Positions 7,467 through 16,775 of a stretch of DNA of 64,000 nt are shown here, piece after piece (the first letter of the stretch is position 1; each line of letters opens with the position of its first letter). Both the position numbers and the translations under genes were made by a program. A model generated the notes under the pieces. The model ran no database searches and was not told the DNA's origin. It saw only the letters and a list, made by a program, of their open reading frames with translations. Origin of the DNA: DASRDE01 sp035938175. GTDB lineage: Bacteria > Vulcanimicrobiota > Vulcanimicrobiia > Vulcanimicrobiales > Vulcanimicrobiaceae. The stretch spans positions 1 to 64,000 of the forward strand of contig DASZHD010000038.1 of NCBI GenBank assembly GCA_035938175.1. The letters are read 5' to 3'.

Positions 7467-10142
7467 TTGGCACACGATGTCTTCATCTGCCACGCTTCCC
7501 AAGACGCCGCTTTCGCGACGGCCGTCTGCGAGCGGCTAGAAAAAGCCGGAATACGATGTTGGATAGCTCCGCGCGATCCGGTCGCCGGAATACCGTACGC
7601 GCGGCAACTGATAGAAGCCGTCAACGGCTCGCGTATTTTGCTGCTGCTTCTTTCCGAATCGAGCAATAAGTCGCAGCACGTTCTGCGCGAGCTGGAGATC
7701 GCGTCACAGTCGGGCGCGACGATCCTCCCCGTACGCATTGCCGACGTCCCTCCCGCGGGAGACATCCGTTACTATATAACCGCCGTGCATTGGCTCGATG
7801 CGACGGCGCCGCCGATCGCGGACCGCCTTGATGAAATCGCGAGACTGACCGCGAATCTGCTTGAAACCGGTAAATGGGCAAGTGCTTCCGCAGAAACCCC
7901 TGAGGAACCGGAAGACCGGCCTCGGACGAATCTGCCGCCGCCGCTCAGCACCTTCGTCGGACGCGAAAACACCGTGGTGCAGATCGCTGCGATCGCGCGC
8001 CAATGCCGTCTGGTTACGCTCAGCGGTCCGGGCGGTGTAGGCAAGACGCGGTGCGCCGTCGAGGCGGGGCGGTTGCTGCTACGTGACTTTGACGACGGCG
8101 TGTGGTTAATCGATCTCGCGTCGGTACGCGATCCCGACGACGTCTCAACACTCATTGCAACGACGATGGACCTTCCGGTTTCGACGAGATCCGGCATTCC
8201 CGGATTGGCAGAGCATCTGTGCAAGCGGAATCTCTTGATCGTTCTCGACAACTGCGAGCACGTCATCGACGCCGTTCGCGATATCGTGGTTGCCTTGGAG
8301 CATGGCTGCGAGAAGTTGGCCATTCTTGCAACCAGCCGCGAGGCGTTGAATCTCTACGGCGAGCAGTTGTATCCGATGCCGTCATTGGACGTGCCCCCTC
8401 CGTCCAGCGCGCCGGATCCGGCGGAACTATTGAATCACGCGTCGGTGCGGCTCTTCGTAGACCGCGCGGTGGCCGGCAACGCAACGTTTACGCTGACCAG
8501 AGAGAATGCGCCATACGTTGCCGAGATCTGCCGGAGGCTCGACGGAATACCGCTGGCGATCGAGCTTGCTGCGGCGCGCGTCAAACTTTTGGCACCGCGT
8601 CAATTGGCCCAGAGATTGGCGGAACGCATCGGCGAGCTGAGCGCGGGCGGAAAACAAACGCTGGCGCGGCAGCATACGCTTCGAGCGGCATTCGAATGGA
8701 GTTACGACCTTCTAAGCGAGAAGGAGCGCATGCTCTTGCGCCGGCTCGCCGTCTTCGTCGGTACGTTCACGTTCGAAATGGCGAGCGCCGTGTGCTCGGA
8801 CGAGAAGATCGAGGGCGACGAGATCGTTTCACTATTGGAATCCCTCGTTCATAAATCCGTCGTGCAGACGGAACTAGTCGGTGAATTCATCCGGCACCGG
8901 CTTCTAGAATCGGTGCGCGAGTACGCGAACGAAAAACTGCAGGGGAGTGGTGAAACGGCTTCGATGCTGTCCGCGCACGCGCGCGAATACGCAAAGCTTG
9001 CCGCGGAAACATACCAAGGGTGGGTATCGGCCCCGGATGCAGTTTGGCTGCCGCAAGCGATTTCGGATCTCGCGAACTTTCGGGCCGCGCTGAAATGGGC
9101 GTTTTCGGAAGGCGGCGATGTTTTAACCGGGCAGCAGCTGGCGGGCTCGCTGCGCTCGATTTGGTCGCGACTCGATGCCGTAGAGGGGCGCAACTGGATC
9201 CGCGAGGCCTTGAGCCGCGTGACCGACGATACGCCGCCGATGGTCGTCGCGCAGTTACACGTGCTCAATGCACAATTGAGCGCGATGTTAGCCGACTACT
9301 CAACCGCGCTGCCGTCCGCCGAACGAGCCGCACAAATTTTCTCCGTTTTGAACGACGAGTCCGGTCTGGCCGAAGGGCGGCTCTTAGCCGGAGCGGCGAC
9401 GTCCCTGCTGGGCGACCCGGCGCAAGGAAAAATACTGTTAAGTGAAGCCCTCGCCACATTCCGGAAACTGCGTGCCGACCGCCAAATCGGCTCGGCGCTT
9501 CAATATCTTGCCATCACAAGCTTAATATCCAACGACATCGACAGCGCACGCGAACTCTTTTCCGAAGCGCTGCTGATATTTCGCTCGACACCGGGCGCCG
9601 ATCAAGCGGTCCGTCATATGGCAACGGCATTGGCGGAAGTCGAATTGCAATCCGGCGATCCGGAAAGCGCGTTGAAACTGGGCGTGGAGGCACTCGAGGC
9701 AGATCGCGCCATGCACGAGGACGTGCTGCTGGTGTTCGATCTGTGCAACGTCTGCGCGTACCTCATCGCACTATCGCGTTTCGAGGAAGCGGCAGCGCTG
9801 GCATCGGAAGCACTCGACCTTTCATTGCGCGTGCAAGTCGATATGGGCGCGACGGTGGCCTTTCAACGGCTCGCGGCAATTGCGGCCGCGCGCGCCGTAC
9901 GGCATAGCGAAACGAGGCAAGCGCTGCGGCAAACGGCAGCGCGCCTGATAGGATACGTCGACGCCCGCATGTCTGCATCGCAGGCCAGGCGCGACTACAC
10001 CGAGCAGCAAGAATACGATAAAACTCGGGAAAGGCTCGCAGCAGCGCTCGGCGCGGACCGCGTGGAGGCGCTGTGCTCCGAGGGCTGCGCGTGGACTGAA
10101 TCCGAAGCCGCGGCTGCGGCACGTTGGGTGGCTCAGCAGTAG
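7467..10142 (+). CDS. TIR-STAND-TPR protein (AfsR/NB-ARC-like ATPase)
   Basis: The 891-residue protein has three parts. A TIR domain (1-135) starts MAHDVFICHASQDAAFATAV and carries E75 in HVLRELE, at the usual catalytic-Glu position. A STAND NTPase (about 160-480) begins with FVGREN and has Walker A GPGGVGKT (187-194), Walker B LLIVLDNCEH (256-265), and the GIPLAIELAAARVKLL helix plus winged-helix region of AfsR/LuxR-type ATPases. A TPR-like helical C-terminus runs from about 540 to 880. This is the bacterial analogue of plant TIR-NB-LRR receptors: repeats sense, STAND oligomerises, TIR acts on NAD. The start is a TTG at 7467 chosen because it gives the intact TIR beta-A; no clear ribosome binding site precedes it. 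It is divergent from the SLOG-SLATT gene, with a 264-bp gap that may carry both promoters. Confidence 0.88.
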   Translation: MAHDVFICHASQDAAFATAVCERLEKAGIRCWIAPRDPVAGIPYARQLIEAVNGSRILLLLLSESSNKSQHVLRELEIASQSGATILPVRIADVPPAGDIRYYITAVHWLDATAPPIADRLDEIARLTANLLETGKWASASAETPEEPEDRPRTNLPPPLSTFVGRENTVVQIAAIARQCRLVTLSGPGGVGKTRCAVEAGRLLLRDFDDGVWLIDLASVRDPDDVSTLIATTMDLPVSTRSGIPGLAEHLCKRNLLIVLDNCEHVIDAVRDIVVALEHGCEKLAILATSREALNLYGEQLYPMPSLDVPPPSSAPDPAELLNHASVRLFVDRAVAGNATFTLTRENAPYVAEICRRLDGIPLAIELAAARVKLLAPRQLAQRLAERIGELSAGGKQTLARQHTLRAAFEWSYDLLSEKERMLLRRLAVFVGTFTFEMASAVCSDEKIEGDEIVSLLESLVHKSVVQTELVGEFIRHRLLESVREYANEKLQGSGETASMLSAHAREYAKLAAETYQGWVSAPDAVWLPQAISDLANFRAALKWAFSEGGDVLTGQQLAGSLRSIWSRLDAVEGRNWIREALSRVTDDTPPMVVAQLHVLNAQLSAMLADYSTALPSAERAAQIFSVLNDESGLAEGRLLAGAATSLLGDPAQGKILLSEALATFRKLRADRQIGSALQYLAITSLISNDIDSARELFSEALLIFRSTPGADQAVRHMATALAEVELQSGDPESALKLGVEALEADRAMHEDVLLVFDLCNVCAYLIALSRFEEAAALASEALDLSLRVQVDMGATVAFQRLAAIAAARAVRHSETRQALRQTAARLIGYVDARMSASQARRDYTEQQEYDKTRERLAAALGADRVEALCSEGCAWTESEAAAAARWVAQQ

Positions 10143-10248
10143 ATCGCCAGGGGTTCTCTGCATTCGTTCGCCGAAGGGCGGTTCACGAGAACGGGGTTCC
10201 CGGCGAAGTTTCTTGGTGTTCGCCTCCTAGTGTGGATGGAGGGTCAAC

Positions 10249-11664
10249 GTGAAACATACACGATTCCTTTTCGTGTACATCGTCGCGGCAGCCGTTTTGG
10301 CTGCAATACCGGCGTGCGCGCCCACGACGGCTGAATCGCCAATCGCACCGGCGGCACAACTGGCGCAACCGCGCGGTTTTCAACAGGCACTACCCCCGCC
10401 GATTCTTCACGTTGTTCCGATTTTCGACTATCCCGGCGGAAACGACGGAGTCGATCCGGTGCCCGTATTATCGGGCAATCCGACTCAAACGTTGTACGGT
10501 GTAACGACGGACGGCGGTGCACCGGGCCTCGGGCTCGGAGTCGTGTATTCGCTAACGCCTCCTGCCGTACAAGGTGACTTGTACACCGAAACGGTTTTGC
10601 ACACGTTCACCGGACCCGACGGAGCGCACCCCGCAGCAGGTCTTTTTCCCATCGACATCACCGGGAGCGGCACGCTTTTTGGAACTACAAAGTTCGGCGG
10701 CGCCTTCGATCGCGGTACCGTCTACGAAATATCGACCGACGGCATGACGTTCAAGACGATCTATTCTTTCCAGGGTGGATCGGACGGAGCGGTGCCCTCG
10801 TCGTTGCTGGAGACGGACTCAGCGGGAAACCTCTATGGCACCACGCTACAGGGCGGCTTGAGCGGCTGCGGCGCAACCTCATGCTGTCCCAACCGTTGCG
10901 GGACGGTTTTTGAACTAGTCCACAACCCCGACAACACGTATACCGAACAGATCATCTACCGGTTCAAATGGGGAACGGACGGCTGGTATCCCTTCGGAAC
11001 GTTGGGCCAGCTGCATGGAGTCTTCTACGGCACGACGCTGTTCGGCGGTAATTCGGAATGCGCGGGCAATCCGAATGTCGTGCCCGGCGGACAAGGCTGC
11101 GGGACGATATACCGTCTGCAGCCGGGCGCCAACGGCTTCACGGAGACCGTTTTGCACCGGTTCGTCGAAGGAGCGGATGGAAACCGTCCCCTTGCGCACA
11201 TGATTCACATCGGCGGAACGTTCTATGGAACCACGCTCGGCGGCGGATCGCCGGCGTGCGTGAACGGATGCGGGACCGTGTTCAAGTTTGCGACGGCCGG
11301 CGGTACGTACAGCGTGATCCATCGTTTCCAGGGCGGCCCGCAAGGCGGTCAGCCGCGCGGAGGATTGACGATTTTCAACGGCACGCTCTATGGAACGACG
11401 ATCAGCGGCGGCAACAGTTTGCCATGCGGATTCACGACCGGCTGCGGTGTGATGTACGGGGTAACGCCACAAGGAATGTATTCAGTACTCTGCATCGTCG
11501 AACGGCCGAACGACGGTCTGAATCCGCAGACGACGGTTTTTCACGGTCCTCAAACCACTGCGCTTTTCGGTTCGACGCTCGCCGGAGGTCTGCACGGATT
11601 CGGAAAGGTTTTCCAATTCGACGGGATCACGAGCAGCCCGCCCTCTGGAAAAACGTTTTGTTAG
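10249..11664 (+). CDS. GloVer-repeat secreted lipoprotein
   Basis: The 471-residue protein starts at a GTG with GGAGG seven bases upstream. An N-terminal signal (FLFVYIVAAAVLAAIPAC) ends in a probable lipobox cysteine, so it should be exported and lipid-anchored. The body is a series of repeats around GxLYGTTxxGG and GTVYEI, each followed by a YSFQGGSDGAxPxSLL-like strand. This is the tandem GloVer repeat family, predicted to fold as a beta-propeller. No catalytic residue can be pointed to. It follows the TIR-STAND gene on the same strand after 106 bp but has its own strong ribosome binding site; a functional link is not implied. Confidence 0.85.
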   Translation: MKHTRFLFVYIVAAAVLAAIPACAPTTAESPIAPAAQLAQPRGFQQALPPPILHVVPIFDYPGGNDGVDPVPVLSGNPTQTLYGVTTDGGAPGLGLGVVYSLTPPAVQGDLYTETVLHTFTGPDGAHPAAGLFPIDITGSGTLFGTTKFGGAFDRGTVYEISTDGMTFKTIYSFQGGSDGAVPSSLLETDSAGNLYGTTLQGGLSGCGATSCCPNRCGTVFELVHNPDNTYTEQIIYRFKWGTDGWYPFGTLGQLHGVFYGTTLFGGNSECAGNPNVVPGGQGCGTIYRLQPGANGFTETVLHRFVEGADGNRPLAHMIHIGGTFYGTTLGGGSPACVNGCGTVFKFATAGGTYSVIHRFQGGPQGGQPRGGLTIFNGTLYGTTISGGNSLPCGFTTGCGVMYGVTPQGMYSVLCIVERPNDGLNPQTTVFHGPQTTALFGSTLAGGLHGFGKVFQFDGITSSPPSGKTFC

Positions 11665-11794
11665 CTCCTGCGACTTGCTGTCTAGCCGTACACCGTAGAC
11701 GTTTTTTGATCGCGCCGCAGCCGATCTGACCCGACCTCCCCAAAATGGGGGTGTACGGTACGGTCCTTCACGCGGTACAGTGGCCTCCAGAGGC

Positions 11795-11810
11795 GCCTAT
11801 GGTTATAGGC
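11795..11810 (+). other. Small perfect hairpin in the leader of the second GloVer gene
   Basis: GCCTAT, loop GGTT, ATAGGC: a six-base-pair stem with a tetraloop, 26 bases before the ATG at 11837. No oligo-U follows, so it is not a terminator. It may shape the leader. The rest of the 172-bp gap since 11664 holds a second short inverted repeat (CCCC-AAAAT-GGGG, about 11740-11752) and nothing else recognisable. Confidence 0.4.
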
Positions 11811-11836
11811 AGCCCGCCGTTACTTATAGAGGGTGC

Positions 11837-13036
11837 ATGCGAGGTTACCAGGTCCTTCTACTTGCCGTCGTTGCATTGACGATCGCGGGTTGTTCTCGCG
11901 GTGCGGCGGTTCCGCCGGTAAGTGGTGATGCCGGTAAAGCGTCAATTACGGAATCGCTCGATACGCTTTCCACGGGCGGGCAGCCGGCACGGACGCCGAA
12001 CGAGCTCGTCGCCATCGGGCATTATCTGTTCGGGTCGACGCGGGACGGCGGGATTCACAATCGCGGCGAGGTGTTTCGCGTAACGCCGCAAGGCGAATTC
12101 GTCGTGCTGCGTGCCTTTGCCGACGGCGCGTCACCGATGGGACCTCTCGCGGAAGTAAACGGAACATTGTTCGGTACGCTGTACCGCGGTACGGCATCGC
12201 ACGCCGGCGGCGTATTTGGAATTAGCCGCGACCGCGATCACCAGGAAGCCGCGTTGTATAGTTTCGCGGGGGATCCGGATGCAGCGAAACCGCAAGCCGG
12301 ACTCGTCAACGTGAACGGTACTCTGTACGGCACTGCAAGCGGCGGCGAAAACGGAACGGGAAGCGTTTTCGGCTACAATACCGTCAACGGCCGCGAATTC
12401 GTGCTCTTTAGTTTTCCGAGCACGATGCGCGGAGGCGGATCGAGCAGCACGCTAACGTACGTGAACGGGAAATTGTGGGGTACGACGCCCTTCGGCGGTC
12501 AAGGCTGCAATAGCGCCGGTTGCGGAACCGTTTTTGCAATCGACCCCGCAACCGGAAAACAGACGTTCGAGTACGATTTCAAGAACGGCGCAGATGGTTC
12601 CGAGCCCTGGACCGGCCTGACGGAATTCAACGGAAAATTGTACGGGACGACTGTTAGCGGCGGTAGGGGCTGCAGCTTCGGTTGCGGGACGATTTACAGC
12701 ATCGATCCGGCAACCGGCCGCGAAAAGGTCGTGTACGCCTTCGCCGCCGGCTATCCGTACGCGCAGCTCAGCGCGTTCAACGGCAAACTGTACGGAACGA
12801 TTGCCACCGGAGGCAGCGCCGGCGAAGGGGCCGTTTACGTCTTCGATCCCACGACGTCGTCGTACACGAATGTGTACAGCTTTCAGGGCGGCAGCGACGG
12901 AGCGCAGCCCAAAACACGCCTTGTGCCGCTGGGCAGCTATCTTTTCGGAACGACGTTCTTGGGCGGCGCTAACGGCCGCGGTGTGGTGTACCGTGTCACG
13001 GCGGGCGGACGCGAACGCGTGATTTATGCGTTTTGA
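11837..13036 (+). CDS. Second GloVer-repeat lipoprotein
   Basis: ATG 11837 is preferred over an upstream GTG because it has an AGAGGG ribosome binding site and immediately encodes a lipoprotein signal (MRGYQVLLLAVVALTIAGC, lipobox IAGC). The mature 380 or so residues are GloVer repeats (GTLYGTASGG, KLWGTTPFGG, KLYGTTVSGG, KLYGTIATGG, YLFGTTFLGG), a predicted beta-propeller outside the cytoplasmic membrane. It is a paralogue of the gene at 10249, but shorter and without its long Cys-rich inserts. It ends two bases before the convergent patatin gene. Function unknown. Confidence 0.85.
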   Translation: MRGYQVLLLAVVALTIAGCSRGAAVPPVSGDAGKASITESLDTLSTGGQPARTPNELVAIGHYLFGSTRDGGIHNRGEVFRVTPQGEFVVLRAFADGASPMGPLAEVNGTLFGTLYRGTASHAGGVFGISRDRDHQEAALYSFAGDPDAAKPQAGLVNVNGTLYGTASGGENGTGSVFGYNTVNGREFVLFSFPSTMRGGGSSSTLTYVNGKLWGTTPFGGQGCNSAGCGTVFAIDPATGKQTFEYDFKNGADGSEPWTGLTEFNGKLYGTTVSGGRGCSFGCGTIYSIDPATGREKVVYAFAAGYPYAQLSAFNGKLYGTIATGGSAGEGAVYVFDPTTSSYTNVYSFQGGSDGAQPKTRLVPLGSYLFGTTFLGGANGRGVVYRVTAGGRERVIYAF

Positions 13037-13038
13037 AA

Positions 13039-14979
13039 CTAAAACTCCGGCCGCGGCCGCATTTCCGACGCCGGTTTAGGCGCGCCCTCGTCCAAGCCGG
13101 GAATCGCCGGCGACGCAACGCCGGCAATGCTATTGATTAATGACGTAACGTTCACCGAAGCGCCTGAATTGAAGTCGCGCCGATAGCTCGGCGGATTCTC
13201 AATCAGTTGCGAATATGTCGGCTCGGTGATTTGCGGCGCTGCGCCCCATGCGCGGCTGAAGTCCATCGCATATTCCGCGACCGCCGCCATAGAGGTGCGA
13301 TAGCGGATAAAGCGATGGTTGTCCCAATTGGTTACGATGGACGGATCCGGCGGAATCCTGAAGTGTTCTACGAGCTGCGCACCTGCTTCGTCGCCGCGCG
13401 CAACCAGTTCTTGAATAGTCTGCGGCGGCATCGTGAGGTTCAAGCCGCCTTCTTGGCTACCCAACCGGATGTGCACGATCCGATCGCGAAAACCTGCGGC
13501 TTCGGACTGCAGTACGTCTTGCCAATTCTGCAACGTGTTGAAGATCGCACCATAAAAACCCAGCGTATTATGTGCCCCGGCACCTTGATCGAACCGAGTC
13601 CAAATGCTGCCGATGCCGTCCACGTTCTTTTGCGGCATGACAACTTTTTGCGTGTCGTTTGGGGGATATTCTTCCAGCGTTATCGCCAGAGTCGGCCAGC
13701 GCGGCAGCGCGCCATCAAATAGGGCAATCGGAAAATTACTGGACAGGCCACCGTCGGAAAACCAAACCGGCTCCGGGAGTACGGTAGCGGGATCTGTTCC
13801 CGGAACGGTCCAGTCGATGCCGTATAGACGGAGCGCAGTAAACAACAGCGGGAACGAAAGACTCAAGCGCGTAGCGACGATCACCGGAAGGTCTTGCGCC
13901 AAAGGCAGAGGCAGAAAACCCTTGGCGGCCAGACGATCGTGGCGAGCTCGAGATTCCGCGTCCTTTGCAGGCCTGGGGTGTTCGCACATCCAGTCGACTA
14001 CGTAGTCCGGAAAAAAGCGGCGGAGCTCGTTTTCTTTGAAATAGAAAACGTTCTGCGCAAACGGCAGCCGAAAAGGCCGATTCAACGTCAAGCACGTCGT
14101 GACCATCGACAAATTCAAGACCCAATTGGCATCTTCCGGAATAACGTCTTCGGGCGTGCGTTCCTTTCCAGACCACAGGTCCCCGAATGTTAGAGGCCTG
14201 CCCGGCGTCATGCCGGCGATTGCATCGATCTGCTTAGCGAGAAACTCGGACAGCGGTGGAAGTGCGCTGCCCAGAACAGCCCGAAACGTCCCTTTTCTTC
14301 CCCCGGTGCACAATCCGTGCCAATTCAGGGGAACGAGCGTAAACAGCAACACGACGACGAGAACACCAGCTGCAACGCACGCATCCGCAACGTCGCGGCC
14401 ATATACGGCATACGGAAAGTCGACGCGAAAGAACAAACTCGCAAATCCGGCCAGGGCCGAGACGGCGAGAGCCGACGTTACGACGATGTTGAGTGCACCC
14501 AGAATCGTAAAGCGGCGCGTGGCGCTTTTTAGACCGACGAGCCAAAGCAACAGGTAAAATACCGGCGACACCACGACTTGCGGGACGAACAGCGACCGCA
14601 AATTTTGTCCTTGCCCCAACCACTCCATTACGTTGGTCTTCATGGCGGCGAAACCGGCGCCGCCGTCGCCTTTACAGGTACGCCGAAACTCTGCTGCCGC
14701 AACGATCGCCGCTGCAATAGCACCGGCGGACGTACCGCCGATATTCTTGAACTGGAATTGTTGCGCGATGCGCAGCACGGCCGAGGGGTACACCACGCCG
14801 CTCGTCACGCCGCCTTTCATAACGATGTCGCACAGTTGAGCCGGATTTGCGAAATCCGGCGCTTCGACGGCTGCACCCGGTTTGGTTCCGATCTGAGCAG
14901 GTATCAGCGGGCCAAACGCGGCCCGGGAATTGGCAGGTGAGGCGCCGGTAGACTCTTGCCGAGCTTCACGATCTTGCAA
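13039..14979 (-). CDS. Patatin-like phospholipase with a multi-pass membrane insert
   Basis: This 646-residue protein has a patatin catalytic dyad: nucleophile Ser84 in GTSAG (82-86) and Asp409 in FSDGGLSSNFP. The oxyanion loop is KGGVTSGVVYPSA. Between the two catalytic halves (about residues 129-240) are three or four hydrophobic segments (for example VVVSPVFYLLLWLVGL and VLVVVLLFTLVPL), unusual for bacterial patatins, which are mostly soluble. Patatins cleave acyl esters of phospholipids; in CBASS and related defences such enzymes (CapV type) destroy the membrane. The start is a TTG at 14979 with AGAGGA ten bases upstream, 14 bp after the stop of the small gene at 14994, so the two form an operon. 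Its position beside TIR/STAND/SLOG genes makes a conflict role plausible but unproven; it could also be a housekeeping lipase. Confidence 0.82.
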   Translation of the reverse strand: MQDREARQESTGASPANSRAAFGPLIPAQIGTKPGAAVEAPDFANPAQLCDIVMKGGVTSGVVYPSAVLRIAQQFQFKNIGGTSAGAIAAAIVAAAEFRRTCKGDGGAGFAAMKTNVMEWLGQGQNLRSLFVPQVVVSPVFYLLLWLVGLKSATRRFTILGALNIVVTSALAVSALAGFASLFFRVDFPYAVYGRDVADACVAAGVLVVVLLFTLVPLNWHGLCTGGRKGTFRAVLGSALPPLSEFLAKQIDAIAGMTPGRPLTFGDLWSGKERTPEDVIPEDANWVLNLSMVTTCLTLNRPFRLPFAQNVFYFKENELRRFFPDYVVDWMCEHPRPAKDAESRARHDRLAAKGFLPLPLAQDLPVIVATRLSLSFPLLFTALRLYGIDWTVPGTDPATVLPEPVWFSDGGLSSNFPIALFDGALPRWPTLAITLEEYPPNDTQKVVMPQKNVDGIGSIWTRFDQGAGAHNTLGFYGAIFNTLQNWQDVLQSEAAGFRDRIVHIRLGSQEGGLNLTMPPQTIQELVARGDEAGAQLVEHFRIPPDPSIVTNWDNHRFIRYRTSMAAVAEYAMDFSRAWGAAPQITEPTYSQLIENPPSYRRDFNSGASVNVTSLINSIAGVASPAIPGLDEGAPKPASEMRPRPEF

Positions 14980-14993
14980 AGCGAAAGCGTCCT

Positions 14994-15440
14994 CTACTTC
15001 AGCGACGCCGTGACCGGTATGCTGCCGATCGTAATTCTAAAAATTTCCACGAGCTTGAAGACGAGAAGAAAGCTCAAGGCAGTCGCGTTTGACGCCGATG
15101 CACCGGCGGGAAGCAGCGTGAAGTTCTCGACTTGCACCAAGACCGTGGGGCTCACGGGCGCGCCCGCGATGGTGACACCCGGCAGCCGAAATTGCTTGGA
15201 CGCATTGTCACTAATCGCAATCGCATCCGAAAATCCAGGCGCATTGATTTGCGCGGAAAAAGCTTGCTCGCCCGGTTTTGCGGGATCTTTCAATATCTGT
15301 ACGTGGATTACGCCGCCAATGACGTGATCAGGCCCGACCTGAATGCCGGCCATATTGCCCACCTCCCGGAAAGCACCGCCCACCGCTTTCGAATTGGCCA
15401 CGGCTGTGCCCATCCTACTCCGCGTTTTTGAAGATTTCAA
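14994..15440 (-). CDS. Small unknown protein, likely partner of the patatin
   Basis: The frame encodes up to 148 residues from a TTG at 15440; an ATG at 15413 with GGAG four bases upstream is an alternative (139 residues). The sequence is rich in Gly, Ala, Val and Ser with no enzyme motif. It has alternating hydrophobic strands, a VGPDHVIGGVIHVQIL segment and a final hydrophobic stretch (ALSFLLVFKLVEIFRITI) that could be a membrane anchor. It is not recognised. It lies just upstream of the patatin gene in the same direction, and is divergent from the membrane-protein/CHAP operon at 15564, so a regulator, immunity or targeting subunit are all possible. Confidence 0.55.
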   Translation of the reverse strand: MKSSKTRSRMGTAVANSKAVGGAFREVGNMAGIQVGPDHVIGGVIHVQILKDPAKPGEQAFSAQINAPGFSDAIAISDNASKQFRLPGVTIAGAPVSPTVLVQVENFTLLPAGASASNATALSFLLVFKLVEIFRITIGSIPVTASLK

Positions 15441-15563
15441 GCATTTTGCATTTTCGGCAAAAGTTGGTACCTATGCCCTATTGCAACACCCGTTCCACAG
15501 GAACACAATGAGCCTGACTACGTGCGCGCCGGCGTGGGATGCCGATGATTTTGGGTGGAAGTC

Positions 15564-16775
15564 ATGGCCAATAAGTTTGTCCGTTGGTTCAACCGCTCGC
15601 AGCTTCCCGACGAAGCACTGGATCAGCTGCGCGCGAACGTCGACAACTACAATCGCCTTCGCCCGAGTGCGACGCCGGCAAACTCGGGCGACGATAAAGA
15701 AATCCAATCGCTCAAACAGAAAGTCGACGAGGACCCGCAGTCCGTCACCTGGTCGGATCTTGCAGAGGCCGAGCTTTGCGTCATCGATCTTTTGGACGAG
15801 ACGTACTTGATCACACGCCTCGACGGTTGGCGGCGCCGCATGGCCGAAGTTGCCGGCCCCGATCGCTATGCCGTATACATGACCACGGCGTGTGATAGCG
15901 CGCATGCATCGGCGCCCGAATTGCGGGCGGATTTGGCCGAATGCATTCGAGCAGTTTACTATTTTTACGCTTCGTACGGAATTGCCGCACGATCTCGAAA
16001 CGAGGTCACAAAATCGCTTCTGCGCGTTGCTAGCGGCGTACTTACGGTACTAGCCGTAATTGCCATTTTATTCGCCTCACAATATCACGGCAGTCCGCTT
16101 CTTCCGTTCGTCACACCGCAAATTTTGAAGATTGTTTTATGGCTCATTGCCACGTCCGCTGCGGCCGTCGTTGGAAGCGTGGTCAGCGTGCAGCGGCGCC
16201 TTCAAGATCCGAAGCTTGACGTCGATCCGCTCTACCGGTTCATTCAAACGACAGGCGATTGGTTCAGCACCTCGTTCGTTTCGCCGGTATTCGGAGCGGT
16301 TTTCGGATGTCTGATGTACGCGCTTCTCGCGTCCGGATTGCTCGGCAGTTCTTTGGTGGATTTTAAAGGCGGTCCAACACCGTACGCAGGCAAAGATCAG
16401 GCTGCGCTTTTGGTACTGGGCTTCATAGCGGGATTTGCCGAGCAACTAATACCCGACGCATTGACGCGAATCGCTGCCCGGGCGCTGGGCACCGTAAGCG
16501 GCACACCCGTTCCACAACCGGCACCGGCCCCAACGCCTTCCACCGGTTCTACGTCGAACAATGGAAAGCAGACGCCGCAAACGGTAACCGCGCCCGCGGC
16601 GATCGACGGCCAGACGACGACCGTTGCATCTGCTCTGCCGAATATTGCGTCGGCCGTGAAGCTCCCCATTGCGCTTCCGCTTACGCCGGAGGCCGCGGCA
16701 CGCGGGGAAGATTCCAGTCTAGCTTCGCAAGCCAATGTCAAACCTGACGGCGAGGTGCAAAATGCCGACGGCTAA
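15564..16775 (+). CDS. Unknown four-segment membrane protein with disordered tail
   Basis: ATG 15564 follows a GGTGGA ribosome binding site, better than the GTG nine bases earlier. The roughly 403-residue protein has a soluble N-terminal domain (about 1-150). Hydrophobic segments follow near 155-175 (GVLTVLAVIAILFA), 190-212 (IVLWLIATSAAAVVGSVVSV), 245-265 (AVFGCLMYALLASGLL) and 285-300 (LLVLGFIAGFAEQL). The tail from about 315 is rich in Pro, Thr and Ala, as in disordered or wall-spanning linkers. No family is recognised. Its last 14 bases overlap the CHAP hydrolase gene, so the two are probably co-translated and may work together at the envelope. Confidence 0.7.
   Translation: MANKFVRWFNRSQLPDEALDQLRANVDNYNRLRPSATPANSGDDKEIQSLKQKVDEDPQSVTWSDLAEAELCVIDLLDETYLITRLDGWRRRMAEVAGPDRYAVYMTTACDSAHASAPELRADLAECIRAVYYFYASYGIAARSRNEVTKSLLRVASGVLTVLAVIAILFASQYHGSPLLPFVTPQILKIVLWLIATSAAAVVGSVVSVQRRLQDPKLDVDPLYRFIQTTGDWFSTSFVSPVFGAVFGCLMYALLASGLLGSSLVDFKGGPTPYAGKDQAALLVLGFIAGFAEQLIPDALTRIAARALGTVSGTPVPQPAPAPTPSTGSTSNNGKQTPQTVTAPAAIDGQTTTVASALPNIASAVKLPIALPLTPEAAARGEDSSLASQANVKPDGEVQNADG

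Noticed and set aside
7203..7502. N-terminal 100-residue extension of the SLOG-SLATT protein
   Set aside because: Low-complexity sequence overlapping the start of the divergent TIR-STAND gene; the later GTG gives a clean Rossmann start.
11740..11810. Riboswitch in the leader of the second GloVer gene
   Set aside because: Only two short hairpins are present; no known aptamer core or terminator/antiterminator pair can be drawn.
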